Notes: generated from the sequence alone by a model not told the origin. Shown: positions 6,642-13,672, numbered from the stretch's first letter. The stretch: 47,314 bases of DNA from an uncultured Blautia sp. (GCF_947654165.1 NZ_CANTKB010000024.1:1-47314), one strand, 5' to 3'. A program made the numbers and translations.

Positions 6642-7241
6642 ATGAAAATCGGTTATGTAAGAGTATCAACAGTAGAGCAGAATGAAGAAAGACAGATTAA
6701 AGCTATGCAGGAAGATGGCGTAGAAAAAATATATATGGATAAACAATCAGGAAAGGACTTCAATCGTCCGGAATATAAAAAGATGATTTCTGAGTTGACC
6801 CAGGGAGATGTTCTGGTACTTCACTCAATTGACAGACTGGGAAGAAATTATGAAGAAATTCTGGAGCAGTGGAGAGTTATCACGAAAGAGATTAAAGCCG
6901 ATGTCATTGTTCAGGATATGCCGTTACTTAATACTACTATTTCAAAAGACCTTGACGGAACCTTCATTGCCGATCTGGTGCTCCAGATATTGTCCTATGT
7001 ATCTGCGAAAGAACGTGAAAACATCAGACGTAGGCAGAAAGAGGGTATTGCGATTGCAAAAGAGAAAGGCGTGTATAAGGGTGGAAAACCGAAGCAGATT
7101 GACGAAGAACTTTTCACAGAGAATCTTGTGAGATATAGAAACGGGGAAATTACAAAAACAGAATTTTCTGTTGAAATCGGCGTGTCAAGACCAACGCTTG
7201 ATAAAATCATAAAGAAAAGGACAGGTAATAGCAATGCTTGA
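6642..7241 (+). CDS. Serine recombinase (resolvase/invertase type)
   Basis: 199 residues from ATG 6642 (GGGAGG upstream). N-terminal catalytic domain with YVRVSTVEQ (Ser9 nucleophile) and SIDRLGRN supplying the catalytic arginines; SAKERENIRRRQ marks the start of the long E helix; C-terminal HTH (GEITKTEFSVEIGVSRPTL). The length fits small DNA invertases/resolvases, not the large serine integrases, so it probably resolves or inverts DNA rather than integrating this phage. First gene under the consensus promoter. Confidence 0.9.
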   Translation: MKIGYVRVSTVEQNEERQIKAMQEDGVEKIYMDKQSGKDFNRPEYKKMISELTQGDVLVLHSIDRLGRNYEEILEQWRVITKEIKADVIVQDMPLLNTTISKDLDGTFIADLVLQILSYVSAKERENIRRRQKEGIAIAKEKGVYKGGKPKQIDEELFTENLVRYRNGEITKTEFSVEIGVSRPTLDKIIKKRTGNSNA

Positions 7242-7398
7242 CAAACATATTCAGGAACTGGTAAACGGAGAGTCCATAAGAATCCGGTTTACAGACAGAA
7301 TGAAAAAACAGCTCTTTTCTGAAAAAGCAAAAACCGGAAAGAGTGTATCAGAAATCGTAAGACAAGCCGTAGAGGAATATTTCTACAGGCACAAATAA
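7234..7398 (+). CDS. Small RHH/CopG-like protein, 54 aa
   Basis: ATG 7234 overlaps the recombinase stop by 8 bp. Beta strand IRIRFTDRM followed by helices KQLFSEKAKTG and SVSEIVRQAVEEYF is the RHH pattern. Likely a transcription regulator coupled to the recombinase. Confidence 0.65.
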   Translation: MLDKHIQELVNGESIRIRFTDRMKKQLFSEKAKTGKSVSEIVRQAVEEYFYRHK

Positions 7399-7428
7399 AT
7401 TTCATAAAGAGAATGAGGAGGAAAACAC

Positions 7429-8151
7429 ATGAATGAACTTAAGATTTTTCAAAATCCAGAATTCGGAGCAGTAAGAACCATTATTATTGATGATGAGGTA
7501 TGGTTTGTCGGAAATGATGTAGCTAGGGCGTTAGGGTATCAGAAACCAGATCAGGCGGTAAGGACAAACGTAAGTGATGAGGACTCCACTCTAATGGGGG
7601 TCTCAGATTCTAATAATCACACACAACAAATGAAAGTTATTAATGAGTCTGGACTTTACGATTTGGTTTTTGAGAGTAGATTACCGTCTGCAAAGAGATT
7701 TAGACATTGGGTAACGTCAGAAGTTTTACCATCAATCCGGAAAAATGGCGGGTATATACAAAATCAAGAAGAGCTTACGCCAGAACAGATAGTGGCTAAT
7801 GCTTTAATAGTAGCACAGAGCATTATCAAGGATAAGGATAAGAAAATTGCGGAATTATCTCCAAAAGCTGAATATTTTGATTCTTTGGTGGATAGTAAGC
7901 TACTTACAACATTCCGAGATACAGCGAAAGAATTACACATTCCACCGAAACAGTTTACGCAGTGGCTCGTAGACAAAGGTTACGTTTACAGAGATAGGCA
8001 CAATATGATAAAGCCATATGAACAGTATCGCAAGAGCGGATTGTTCAAAATGAAAGATTTTCTTACACCAGCAGGATTTTCAAATGTGCAAACTTATATT
8101 ACTGTGAAAGGCAAAGAAACATTTAGGCTTTTGCTTTCAGTGGAGCAGTAA
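7429..8151 (+). CDS. Phage antirepressor, Bro-N plus KilAC
   Basis: 240 residues. N-terminal Bro-N: FGAVRTIIIDDEVWFVGNDV, ALGYQKPDQAV, SGLYDLVFESRLP, FRHWVTSEVLPSIRKNGGY. Helical linker, then a C-terminal KilAC/Ant domain (KAEYFDSLVDS, LHIPPKQFTQWLVDKGYVYRD, GLFKMKDFL). The domain pair and its place after a repressor are the classical antirepressor setting. GAGGAGGA upstream of ATG 7429. Confidence 0.9.
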   Translation: MNELKIFQNPEFGAVRTIIIDDEVWFVGNDVARALGYQKPDQAVRTNVSDEDSTLMGVSDSNNHTQQMKVINESGLYDLVFESRLPSAKRFRHWVTSEVLPSIRKNGGYIQNQEELTPEQIVANALIVAQSIIKDKDKKIAELSPKAEYFDSLVDSKLLTTFRDTAKELHIPPKQFTQWLVDKGYVYRDRHNMIKPYEQYRKSGLFKMKDFLTPAGFSNVQTYITVKGKETFRLLLSVEQ

Positions 8152-8256
8152 TTCGCACATCCGATAAAACCTCATGCGAGGTCAATTCACAAAAGAGAGC
8201 GATTCGCTCATAAATTCCAACTAAAAATTTTTCAAAAAAATAAAAAGGGGTTATTC

Positions 8257-8454
8257 ATGATATTGAATGTGAATGATGAAATTGTCGTAAGGCAAATACT
8301 TTTGAACCAACGAGAAATTCTTAATGGGTTGAGTAAGTTGCTTACACCTAGTTGTAAAGGCAGTTTTTACGACAAAAACGGAGAAACAAGATGTAATAAT
8401 GCACTGATTAACAGATACCATGAAACAGAACAGATTTTAGGGCTAAAGTGGTGA
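8257..8454 (+). CDS. Hypothetical protein, 65 aa
   Basis: MILNVNDEIVVRQILLNQR..., helical N-terminal half, then two Cys. AAGGGG before the start. The 105-bp gap upstream holds two short hairpins (CCTC/GAGG and GAGC/GCTC). Function unknown. Confidence 0.5.
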   Translation: MILNVNDEIVVRQILLNQREILNGLSKLLTPSCKGSFYDKNGETRCNNALINRYHETEQILGLKW

Positions 8455-8491
8455 GAGACTGTTGGTTTTCGTGGAAAAAGTGGGGAATGAT

Positions 8492-8827
8492 ATGGCAGCA
8501 TTAGACGGAAAAATAACAATCGGGATTGATTACCGACCGTGTATTGTACATATTCCGGCAGTTACAAGGAATAGGCGGCAAGACCTTAATGTTTATCGGG
8601 AAGTAGTGGAGCCGGAAAAAGATATTAAGGCATTATTCCATTGTTGGTCACATCGTTCAGAGGTTGTCGGCGAATCTTATTTGCGTGGCGGTCATTCAGC
8701 AGGACAGGTTTCTTCTACATTTGCGATTGTGGAATATGAGGATGGTACGGTGCATGAGGTTGAACCGTGGAATATCAGGTTTATTGATAATTTGGTAAAT
8801 GAATATGCATTCAAAGAAATGGAGTAG
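8492..8827 (+). CDS. Hypothetical protein, 111 aa
   Basis: Start 8492 (MAALDGKITIGIDYRPC) is preferred, with GTGGGG upstream; TTG 8462 is the alternative. Beta-rich, ending with ATFAIVEYEDG-like strands (TFAIVEYEDGTVHEVEPWNI), typical of small phage proteins that bind a larger partner. Not recognised. Confidence 0.55.
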   Translation: MAALDGKITIGIDYRPCIVHIPAVTRNRRQDLNVYREVVEPEKDIKALFHCWSHRSEVVGESYLRGGHSAGQVSSTFAIVEYEDGTVHEVEPWNIRFIDNLVNEYAFKEME

Positions 8828-8834
8828 TGATAAG

Positions 8835-9098
8835 ATGATTTGCTATGAAGAAATGGAAAGGCTCAAAGAGGCCGTAGAAAATAATGAGTTGCAGGAAAAT
8901 GATACTTACTGTGATTATGATGATTTTGAAGATGAATACGGTCATAACTATATTGACGATGAACAGAGAAATTTTATCAGAGAAGTAAACCGGTTCTTTG
9001 AAGATAATCAAATTCGTTATGTTGCGAAATACGGCGTTGAAAAAGTTCGTATAGTCAAATTAGGAGATGGAGAGCATTGGAGCGATTATGATTCATGA
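8835..9098 (+). CDS. Acidic hypothetical protein, 87 aa
   Basis: MICYEEMERLKEAVENN; centre very acidic (CDYDDFEDEYG, YIDDEQRNF). Starts 8 bases after the preceding stop and ends overlapping the next ATG. Function unknown. Confidence 0.55.
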   Translation: MICYEEMERLKEAVENNELQENDTYCDYDDFEDEYGHNYIDDEQRNFIREVNRFFEDNQIRYVAKYGVEKVRIVKLGDGEHWSDYDS

Positions 9099-9313
9099 GC
9101 TTAGATAAGTCCATCCAATCCGGTAAAGAACATCGGAAACCATACATAGGGGCGAAAAAATATTCTCATTATTGCAGAAACCACGGCGATTGTATTTGGT
9201 GTCATGGGAACCGGATTTATAAAAACGAGAAAAGAAATCTTGCATCGGATCAGAGATTAAAAGAATTTAATCAGGGAAGCTGTAAATGTAGTGATGATTT
9301 CACATGTATCTGA
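9095..9313 (+). CDS. Small Cys/His protein, 72 aa
   Basis: ATGA overlap with the previous stop. Cys/His pairs (HYCRNHGDCIWCHGNR and CKCSDDFTC) suggest a zinc site. Basic first half. Function unknown. Confidence 0.55.
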   Translation: MSLDKSIQSGKEHRKPYIGAKKYSHYCRNHGDCIWCHGNRIYKNEKRNLASDQRLKEFNQGSCKCSDDFTCI

Positions 9314-9331
9314 TTTAATGGAGATTCTGAA

Positions 9332-9403
9332 ATGTGTGCGGATGTGGCAGATGATGATTACTGCAGGAAATGTGAGATGTTTGAGGTGAAGGAAAATGAA
9401 TAA
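9332..9403 (+). CDS. Possible 23-residue Cys peptide
   Basis: MCADVADDDYCRKCEMFEV, stop at 9401. Weak ribosome site. It overlaps the next short frame by 8 bp. Could be a decayed fragment. Confidence 0.25.
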   Translation: MCADVADDDYCRKCEMFEVKENE

Positions 9404-9557
9404 ATGCCCGAAATGTGGATTATATATGGATGGTCATATGGAATACATATTTTGAGGAGCTAGAATGGTTTGGGTGTGTACATGCGGATATTCAACAAGT
9501 AAATCAGATACAGGAATGTATTATGACAATAGGACACCAAAAAAATGGAGGAAAGAC
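9396..9557 (+). pseudogene. Zinc-ribbon gene interrupted by an in-frame TGA
   Basis: ATG 9396 reads MNKCPKCGLYMDGHMEYIF, then TGA at 9453, and the same frame continues GARMVWVCTCGYSTSKSD. The two CxxC/CxC halves together make a standard zinc ribbon (CPKCG ... CTCGY), so the TGA seems to have split one gene. The rest runs without a stop into the next gene at 9558. Confidence 0.5.
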
Positions 9558-9977
9558 ATGGAACAAACTAAATTACCAAGAGTAAGAGTAGTAAACCCAA
9601 ATGATGGTTGGCTTGGAACGGAATACTACATAGACGGAAAGAAAATCGACAAAGTAAAGCGAATTGATTTCAGTGTTGGAGTTGAAGAAGTTCCGACATT
9701 CGTATTTGAAACAATGTGGATTCCAGATATAGATATGTATGGAAGAGTTATTTTTGACTGTACTCCGGAAAATGTTACAGAGGCAGTAAAAATTCTTCGG
9801 AACGAACTTCTGAAGCATGGGGATTTATACAATAGTTTTCTCTCAAGCATGAGAAGCGCGATTGATGATAAGTTCTGGGACTCAAGAGATAAAAATGGTT
9901 ATGAGTGTAGTATAGGACAGGATGATTTTGACGAGGCGGCAGAACTGATGTTGAAACGCATTATCGGGGAGGAATGA
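9558..9977 (+). CDS. Hypothetical phage protein, 139 aa
   Basis: Start 9558 (MEQTKLPRVRVVNPNDGW) has GGAGGA 6-11 bases upstream; an in-frame ATG at 9465 has GAGGAG but begins inside the zinc-ribbon remnant. Beta-rich first half (YYIDGKKIDKVKRIDFSV), helical end. Resembles small beta-barrel phage proteins; function unknown. Confidence 0.6.
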   Translation: MEQTKLPRVRVVNPNDGWLGTEYYIDGKKIDKVKRIDFSVGVEEVPTFVFETMWIPDIDMYGRVIFDCTPENVTEAVKILRNELLKHGDLYNSFLSSMRSAIDDKFWDSRDKNGYECSIGQDDFDEAAELMLKRIIGEE

Positions 9978-9979
9978 GT

Positions 9980-10198
9980 ATGAAGAAAAAAATAAAAGAG
10001 GGCGGAATTGCAGTTGTGGCGGTAATTTTGATTTTAGCCGCAGCATACGTATTTAGTTTGATTGTGACTTGCGGAATTATCAAATTGATTACCATATGTT
10101 TTGGATTGACATTTAAGTGGTCTATCGCAACGGGAATCTGGCTGGTTATGGTTCTTTTGAAAATGGTTTTCAATGTGACTGTTAAGAATGCGAAGTAG
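9980..10198 (+). CDS. Small membrane protein, two TM segments
   Basis: 72 residues from ATG 9980, better spaced from GGGGAGG than ATG 9974. TM1 about 9-30 (GIAVVAVILILAAAYVFSL), TM2 about 45-65. Two-gene membrane pair with the next ORF. Function unknown; holin-like size but no such context. Confidence 0.55.
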   Translation: MKKKIKEGGIAVVAVILILAAAYVFSLIVTCGIIKLITICFGLTFKWSIATGIWLVMVLLKMVFNVTVKNAK

Positions 10199-10206
10199 GA
10201 GGACAT

Positions 10207-10389
10207 ATGCAAGCGCTAAAAATCATAACTACAGTTTTTAACATCCTGTTCCTGTTTATCATCTGGTTTTTCGTCCGGGGATTGAGTTGGTCGAAAAAGG
10301 ATGACAGATTTTCAATTGTAGGATTTGGCAGCATGATGTTGCTGTATGCGACAAATGCATTTCTGATTTGGTGGTATGGAGGTTTGTAA
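10207..10389 (+). CDS. Small membrane protein, 60 aa
   Basis: AGGAGGACAT before ATG 10207. Two hydrophobic segments (about 5-25 and 40-57) with a charged loop (SWSKKDDRF). Follows the other membrane protein by 8 bp. Confidence 0.55.
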   Translation: MQALKIITTVFNILFLFIIWFFVRGLSWSKKDDRFSIVGFGSMMLLYATNAFLIWWYGGL

Positions 10390-10390
10390 C

Positions 10391-10561
10391 ATGGTAGAAA
10401 TACAGTTTATTGACGGAACTTCTGAAACTATAGAACCGATGCCAGAAAGAGAACCTTATTCGTATGATTGCAAATGCGAATTGTTTAAAATTCCCGTAGA
10501 AAACCATTATGCAATGTTTCCAAGGGAGTTTGTAAAATCCATAAGATACATTGAAGTTTAA
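10391..10561 (+). CDS. Hypothetical protein, 56 aa
   Basis: Start 10391 (MVEIQFIDGTSETIEPMPE) has GGAGG upstream and begins right after the previous stop. Small beta-rich protein of a kind common in Clostridia phages. Function unknown. Confidence 0.55.
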   Translation: MVEIQFIDGTSETIEPMPEREPYSYDCKCELFKIPVENHYAMFPREFVKSIRYIEV

Positions 10562-10595
10562 AATATATGCCCTGTCAGGCTGTGATTGGATGAGA

Positions 10596-10667
10596 ATGGC
10601 TGCAAAGAAAAAGCACAATGGGGTATGCGGAGAATATAACTGGGAATATCCGCAAAAAAGGAGATAA
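10596..10667 (+). CDS. Possible 23-residue basic peptide
   Basis: MAAKKKHNGVCGEYNWEYPQ; the stop is directly followed by the next ATG at 10668. Ribosome site weak. Coding status uncertain. Confidence 0.25.
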   Translation: MAAKKKHNGVCGEYNWEYPQKRR

Positions 10668-10826
10668 ATGCTAATTTTTTATTTTGGGATTCTACAATTT
10701 GAACGGTGTTGGGAGATAATATCTCAGCCAGAAGGATTGGTTGAATTTATAAAACAAAGACCAACTTCTGTCAGGAATAGGCTTGGGGTTGCTTATGTGG
10801 CAGACAGGTCTAGGCATCCAGTTTAG
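10668..10826 (+). CDS. Hypothetical protein, 52 aa
   Basis: AAAAGGAGAT upstream of ATG 10668, abutting the preceding stop. Reads MLIFYFGILQFERCWEII, then a basic C-terminal half. Not recognised. Confidence 0.4.
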   Translation: MLIFYFGILQFERCWEIISQPEGLVEFIKQRPTSVRNRLGVAYVADRSRHPV

Positions 10827-10943
10827 CTGGAGCCTGCATTGATGAAAACAGAATAGATTGAATATGAATAAAACCCCGAATTTCTATAAGTAATTGGTTC
10901 AGGCGTAAATTTAAAATAATTTGAATTTATAGCAGCTAAAAGG

Positions 10944-10970
10944 AATCGGCGGTATAAATCACCGCCGATT
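10944..10970 (+). terminator. Strong hairpin just before tRNA-Gln
   Basis: AATCGGCGGT, loop ATAAATC, ACCGCCGATT: a perfect 10-bp stem followed by TTAAT. It may end the upstream operon or be a processing signal for the tRNA 3 bp downstream. Confidence 0.6.
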
Positions 10971-10973
10971 TAA

Positions 10974-11044
10974 TGGGGTATCGCCAAATGGTAAGGCACA
11001 GGATCTTGATTCCTGCATTTCTGGGTTCGAGTCCCAGTATCCCA
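10974..11044 (+). tRNA. tRNA-Gln (anticodon TTG)
   Basis: 71 nt. Acceptor TGGGGTA/TATCCCA (one G-T), anticodon stem CAGGA/TCCTG around loop TCTTGAT with TTG at positions 34-36, T loop TTCGAGT. CCA not encoded. First of the tRNA-like elements at 11-14 kb. Confidence 0.95.
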
Positions 11045-11047
11045 GTT

Positions 11048-11202
11048 CAGTTATCTTTTTTAGATAACTGCCAATAACTACCTCCTAGCGGAGTGCTGAC
11101 TAAAGGCGCGTCACAAGTGCCGGGAGGATTCGGAAACGAAAAATGTTTCCTAGTGCCAAGGCATAGCACGAAAAATATGTTGCTAACGGCGGAAACGCCG
11201 TT
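11048..11202 (+). ncRNA. Hairpin-dense spacer between two tRNAs
   Basis: CAGTTATC/GATAACTG (11048-11070), GGAAAC/GTTTCC (11132-11150) and AACGGCG-GAAA-CGCCGTT (11185-11202, GNRA tetraloop), with CCTCC near 11080 able to pair with GGAGG near 11124. No ORF. The last hairpin ends 2 bp before the next tRNA. Part of a roughly 1-kb structured RNA region continuing to about 12,021. Confidence 0.5.
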
Positions 11203-11204
11203 CT

Positions 11205-11278
11205 GGATTCTTATCTCAGATGGTTAGAGACACCGGCTCATAACCGGTAGGACCTGGGTTCAAATCCCAGAGAATCCA
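11205..11278 (+). tRNA. tRNA with CAT anticodon (Met or Ile2)
   Basis: Acceptor GGATTCT/AGAATCC is perfect, discriminator A. Anticodon stem CCGG/CCGG around loop CTCATAA, anticodon CAT. T loop TTCAAAT. Elongator Met and lysidine-modified Ile2 cannot be told apart here. Confidence 0.93.
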
Positions 11279-11380
11279 TTTTCCAATATAGCAAGGGAGA
11301 TTATATCTGCTAATGAACCTTGCAAAAAACTTTTCCAGAGAGATAAAACCAATGGCCGTGAGTAGCAGTAGTCGGTGATT

Positions 11381-11604
11381 CTGGAAGATTCCAGGAAGTA
11401 ATGGTAAAAGGCACAAGAGACGTGCTGGAAGTGGTTTTTAATGGAATGCATTTCCGCAGGTATGGCCCTGCGGCATATCCAGATTTTTTAATTTTGGAGA
11501 AATCAAATGAGTCGCCCTGACATATGGCAAGTTCGCAATAATATGCCATTCAACATTCAAAGTCGGTGCGTGGACGTACAGATAGGAGAATTCCAGATGT
11601 TGAA
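11381..11604 (+). ncRNA. Further hairpins downstream of the CAT tRNA
   Basis: CTGGA-AGAT-TCCAG (11381-11394), GCAC/GTGC (11411-11425), CCGCAGG-TATGGC-CCTGCGG (11454-11473), ATGGCA/TGCCAT (11524-11549) and TTCAACAT/ATGTTGAA (11549-11556 with 11597-11604). So many perfect stems in a row are unlike the flanking coding DNA and suggest one large folded RNA. Confidence 0.4.
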
Positions 11605-11704
11605 TACCCTGCATAGTCCTTGCAGACAGAAAATGGACGTTCTACCTAAAGGAAACTTAAACCCTGTAAGAGAGTTTCTAAAAAACTTTATCCGCAAGAA
11701 ATGA
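11507..11704 (+). CDS. Doubtful ORF, 65 aa
   Basis: MSRPDIWQVRNNMPFN..., with TTGGAGAA before the ATG. It lies across two of the hairpins of the structured region, so it may be a chance frame in a noncoding RNA. Not recognised. Confidence 0.25.
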   Translation: MSRPDIWQVRNNMPFNIQSRCVDVQIGEFQMLNTLHSPCRQKMDVLPKGNLNPVREFLKNFIRKK

Positions 11705-11744
11705 GACAAATTCAGTGGTTACAGCAGTCTGGATATTGCTGATA

Positions 11745-11822
11745 GTGCGATGAAAGTAACATGATCGGATTGTGAGTGAGCATAGCGAAACGGTAGCAAT
11801 CAAGGTAGTTTATAAGTCGCAC
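11745..11822 (+). ncRNA. Nested long-range stem
   Basis: GTGCGA (11745-11750) pairs with TCGCAC (11817-11822), enclosing GATTG (11768-11772) with CAATC (11797-11801). It leads directly into the tRNA-like element. Confidence 0.4.
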
Positions 11823-11826
11823 ACGG

Positions 11827-11929
11827 TGGATAGTGGCGAAATGGCAGACGCAATGTACAGTGGTGCGCACACTGGCATGCATCAACTACCTGGAAGATGC
11901 GTGCGTGGTTCAAATCCACGCCTATCAAT
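11827..11929 (+). other. tRNA-like element, Leu-type D arm, long extra arm
   Basis: TGGCGAAATGGCAGACGC is a tRNA-Leu-type D arm. CAGTG-GTGCGCA-CACTG (11858-11874) resembles an anticodon arm, with GCG in the anticodon position. GCATGCATC/GATGCGTGC (11875-11904) is a long variable arm and CGTGG-TTCAAAT-CCACG a perfect T arm. The acceptor strands (TGGATAG, CCTATCA) pair poorly, so it is a degenerate tRNA or a tRNA mimic. Confidence 0.45.
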
Positions 11930-11932
11930 GAT

Positions 11933-12021
11933 GCGTAGTCGCTCTACGCTAGACAGGAGCACAGCGGTCACTGCCCTGTCGAATCAAAAATAATTCTGAT
12001 ATGGGAGTTCCCCTGTCAGAA
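11933..12021 (+). ncRNA. Three hairpins after the tRNA-like element
   Basis: GCGTAG-TCGCT-CTACGC (11933-11949), GACAGG/CCTGTC (11952-11980), TTCTGA/TCAGAA with inner GGG/CCC (11994-12021). They close the structured region just before the next gene. Confidence 0.45.
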
Positions 12022-12053
12022 ACCGCAAAAGAGAGGGTATGGAGGTGATTAGA

Positions 12054-12248
12054 ATGGCTTGTTATAAATGTGGAGATGTAATAGAGAGTGGAAAGAGTTT
12101 TATTCCGGTTGACGCACCTGGAACACCCAACAGAAGATGGGTTTGTACTGACTGTGCTGATTTGATACAGAAACAGCAGGCAAGAAATGCTTTGGGAAAA
12201 GATGGACTTGCGATTACAAGGATATTTGAACCTGGTTTTCTTAAATAA
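12054..12248 (+). CDS. Small zinc-finger protein, 64 aa
   Basis: Start 12054 (MACYKCGDVIESG) after GGAGGTGATT. CYKCG and CTDC form one four-Cys site, followed by a basic helical tail. Probably a nucleic-acid or protein binding mini-protein; role unknown. Confidence 0.6.
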   Translation: MACYKCGDVIESGKSFIPVDAPGTPNRRWVCTDCADLIQKQQARNALGKDGLAITRIFEPGFLK

Positions 12249-12308
12249 CTTGGTACAACTTCCGCACCAAACTGCGGTACAATATAGGAAATCGGGAGGA
12301 ATGGGGAA

Positions 12309-12743
12309 ATGAGAGAAATTTTATTCAGAGCAAAAAGATTAAGCGATGGAGCATGAGCAGAGGGAGATTTAAGCAGATGCGTTGTTGTCGGAGAAACACA
12401 TATACGGCGCATAGAGGAAAACATTTCTACTACCACGCATAAAGCAGATCCCGAAACCGTCTGCCAGTACACCGGCTTGACCGACAAGAACGGCAGGAAT
12501 ATTTTTGAGGGGGATATTATTACATATCAACATGATAATGACGATTGCCCATTTCCAAACAAAGACACAAAAAGAAGAGTTGGAAGAGTATATTTTCAAG
12601 AATTTCGTTCTTGTTTTGCAGTAGCAGAAGGGAGGAACGGTTCTGATATGATAAACCAAGGCTTGTTTAAATATGTACAAAACGGAAATAGGGTTGAAGT
12701 TGTCGGTAACATTTTCGATAATTCCGAATTGATAGGAGAATGA
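12309..12743 (+). pseudogene. YopX-family gene with an in-frame TGA at the usual Trp
   Basis: ATG 12309 reads MREILFRAKRLSDGA, TGA at 12354, then AEGDLSRCVVVG... in the same frame to 12743 (CQYTGLTDKNGRNIFEGDII, VVGNIFDNSELIGE). This is the YopX signature, and family members usually have a Trp where the TGA stands (NGxWVxGDL). A TGG to TGA change is the simple explanation. The downstream part could still be made from ATG 12477. Confidence 0.7.
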
Positions 12744-12745
12744 CC

Positions 12746-12907
12746 ATGACAGAAAAATGGGTACTCTGCCCCATCTGCAGAGGGAAAACCCGCACGAAAA
12801 TCAGACCGGACACGGAGGCGAAAAACCTCATTGTGTTCTGCCAGAAGTGCAAGAGGGAAACGGTTATGAATATTAAGGATATGGAGAGTAAGAAAGTAGA
12901 GGGATAG
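12746..12907 (+). CDS. Cysteine-rich KTR-type small protein
   Basis: 53 residues from ATG 12746 (MTEKWVLCPICRGKTRTKIR). The pattern CPICRGKTR ... FCQKCKRET is the Cys-rich KTR family common in Firmicutes mobile elements. Zinc binding expected, function unknown. Overlaps the end region of the YopX remnant. Confidence 0.75.
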   Translation: MTEKWVLCPICRGKTRTKIRPDTEAKNLIVFCQKCKRETVMNIKDMESKKVEG

Positions 12908-12935
12908 AATTGGTTGGAATACTGGATATACAATC

Positions 12936-13250
12936 ATGGAAAATACAGTAGTCACTTTATATGATAGTGGAGTTCTGACAAGTGACCTATTAAATAAAAT
13001 TATGGAACCATATAAAGGAACTGATTGTGATTCCTGCGGTTCCCGTGATTTGAAAGCACAAGATGGTTTAGGAGTTGAGGAAATCATTTGTAAGACAATG
13101 AAGCCGGAAGAATACAAAGAAGTGATTGAAAATCCTAAATGGTATGAGGGGGAAGAACCAGAAACAGAATACCATGATAAATGGAACTCTAATGAAAAGG
13201 CTTATGATTTATTTTCCTCCATATGGCGTGATACGTTGGGAATATGGTAA
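12936..13250 (+). CDS. Hypothetical protein, 104 aa
   Basis: MENTVVTLYDSGVLTSDLLN; CDSCGSRD may bind metal; acidic C-terminal half (YEGEEPETEYHDKW). No strong ribosome site. Not recognised. Confidence 0.5.
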   Translation: MENTVVTLYDSGVLTSDLLNKIMEPYKGTDCDSCGSRDLKAQDGLGVEEIICKTMKPEEYKEVIENPKWYEGEEPETEYHDKWNSNEKAYDLFSSIWRDTLGIW

Positions 13251-13515
13251 ACAGAATATAGTTTAGTGCCAGTAACAAAGCTTCAGTGCCGGTAGATACG
13301 AGAAACAGTGTTTACTTGCATTTTTATTTTGACATTATCTAATTTTTGATACATTTTCCTAACCCTTCTAAGAGGGTGCATTCATCAGTAATGGTGCTGT
13401 AAAGGCGGTTCAATTCAGCATGGGTGCATTGACTGGATTGCTTAAATTCTTCCAGTTGTCAAGGCTTCCGAATTGAGCCAGATAATCAATGTGAATTGCC
13501 TATCTTCCATGTGCA
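13251..13515. other. Gap with no gene recognised
   Basis: About 260 bp. A TTGACA near 13330 has no good -10 at 17 bp. AGTGCC-GTA words repeat near 13264 and 13291. No credible ORF. Confidence 0.35.
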
Positions 13516-13552
13516 GAAAATGCAAGAATCGCATTGCGATTCTTGCATTTTC
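13516..13552. terminator. Perfect 17-bp hairpin with a three-base loop
   Basis: Left arm 13516-13532 (GAAAATGCAAGAATCGC), loop ATT, right arm 13536-13552. The right arm ends in TTTTC and the left begins GAAAA, so it could terminate on both strands. It stands just before the degenerate tRNA. Confidence 0.65.
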
Positions 13553-13589
13553 ATATCAAGCGTCTGCCCCACTGTGGGTGGGCGCACTC

Positions 13590-13672
13590 CATCGGAACTT
13601 AGCGCAGTTTGTTAGAGTTACGGAGCCTTCCAACTCTGTATTCTGTGGTTCAAATCCATCTCAATAGGTTAA
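13590..13672 (+). other. Degenerate tRNA, Gly(TCC)-like
   Basis: AGCGCAGTTTGTTAGAG resembles a D arm, GGAGC-CTTCCAA-CTCTG an anticodon arm with anticodon TCC and one base missing on the 3' side, and TGTGG-TTCAAAT-CCATC a T arm. The ends do not form an acceptor stem. Probably a tRNA remnant. Confidence 0.4.

Noticed and set aside
11401..11520. 39-codon frame, possibly joined by frameshift to a short frame from 11313
   Set aside because: It runs through three perfect hairpins of the structured region; RNA structure explains the sequence better than coding, though it is not excluded.
11772..11993. 73-codon frame across the tRNA-like element
   Set aside because: The D, variable and T arms explain the sequence; no ribosome site.
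12354..12356. TGA read as Trp (recoded phage)
   Set aside because: Many genes here, including the portal, recombinase and 41,635-type small genes, end cleanly at TGA followed by a properly spaced new start, and other split genes carry TAA or TAG.
13473..13667. 64-codon frame through the 17-bp hairpin and broken tRNA
   Set aside because: The perfect palindrome and tRNA arms account for it; no ribosome site.
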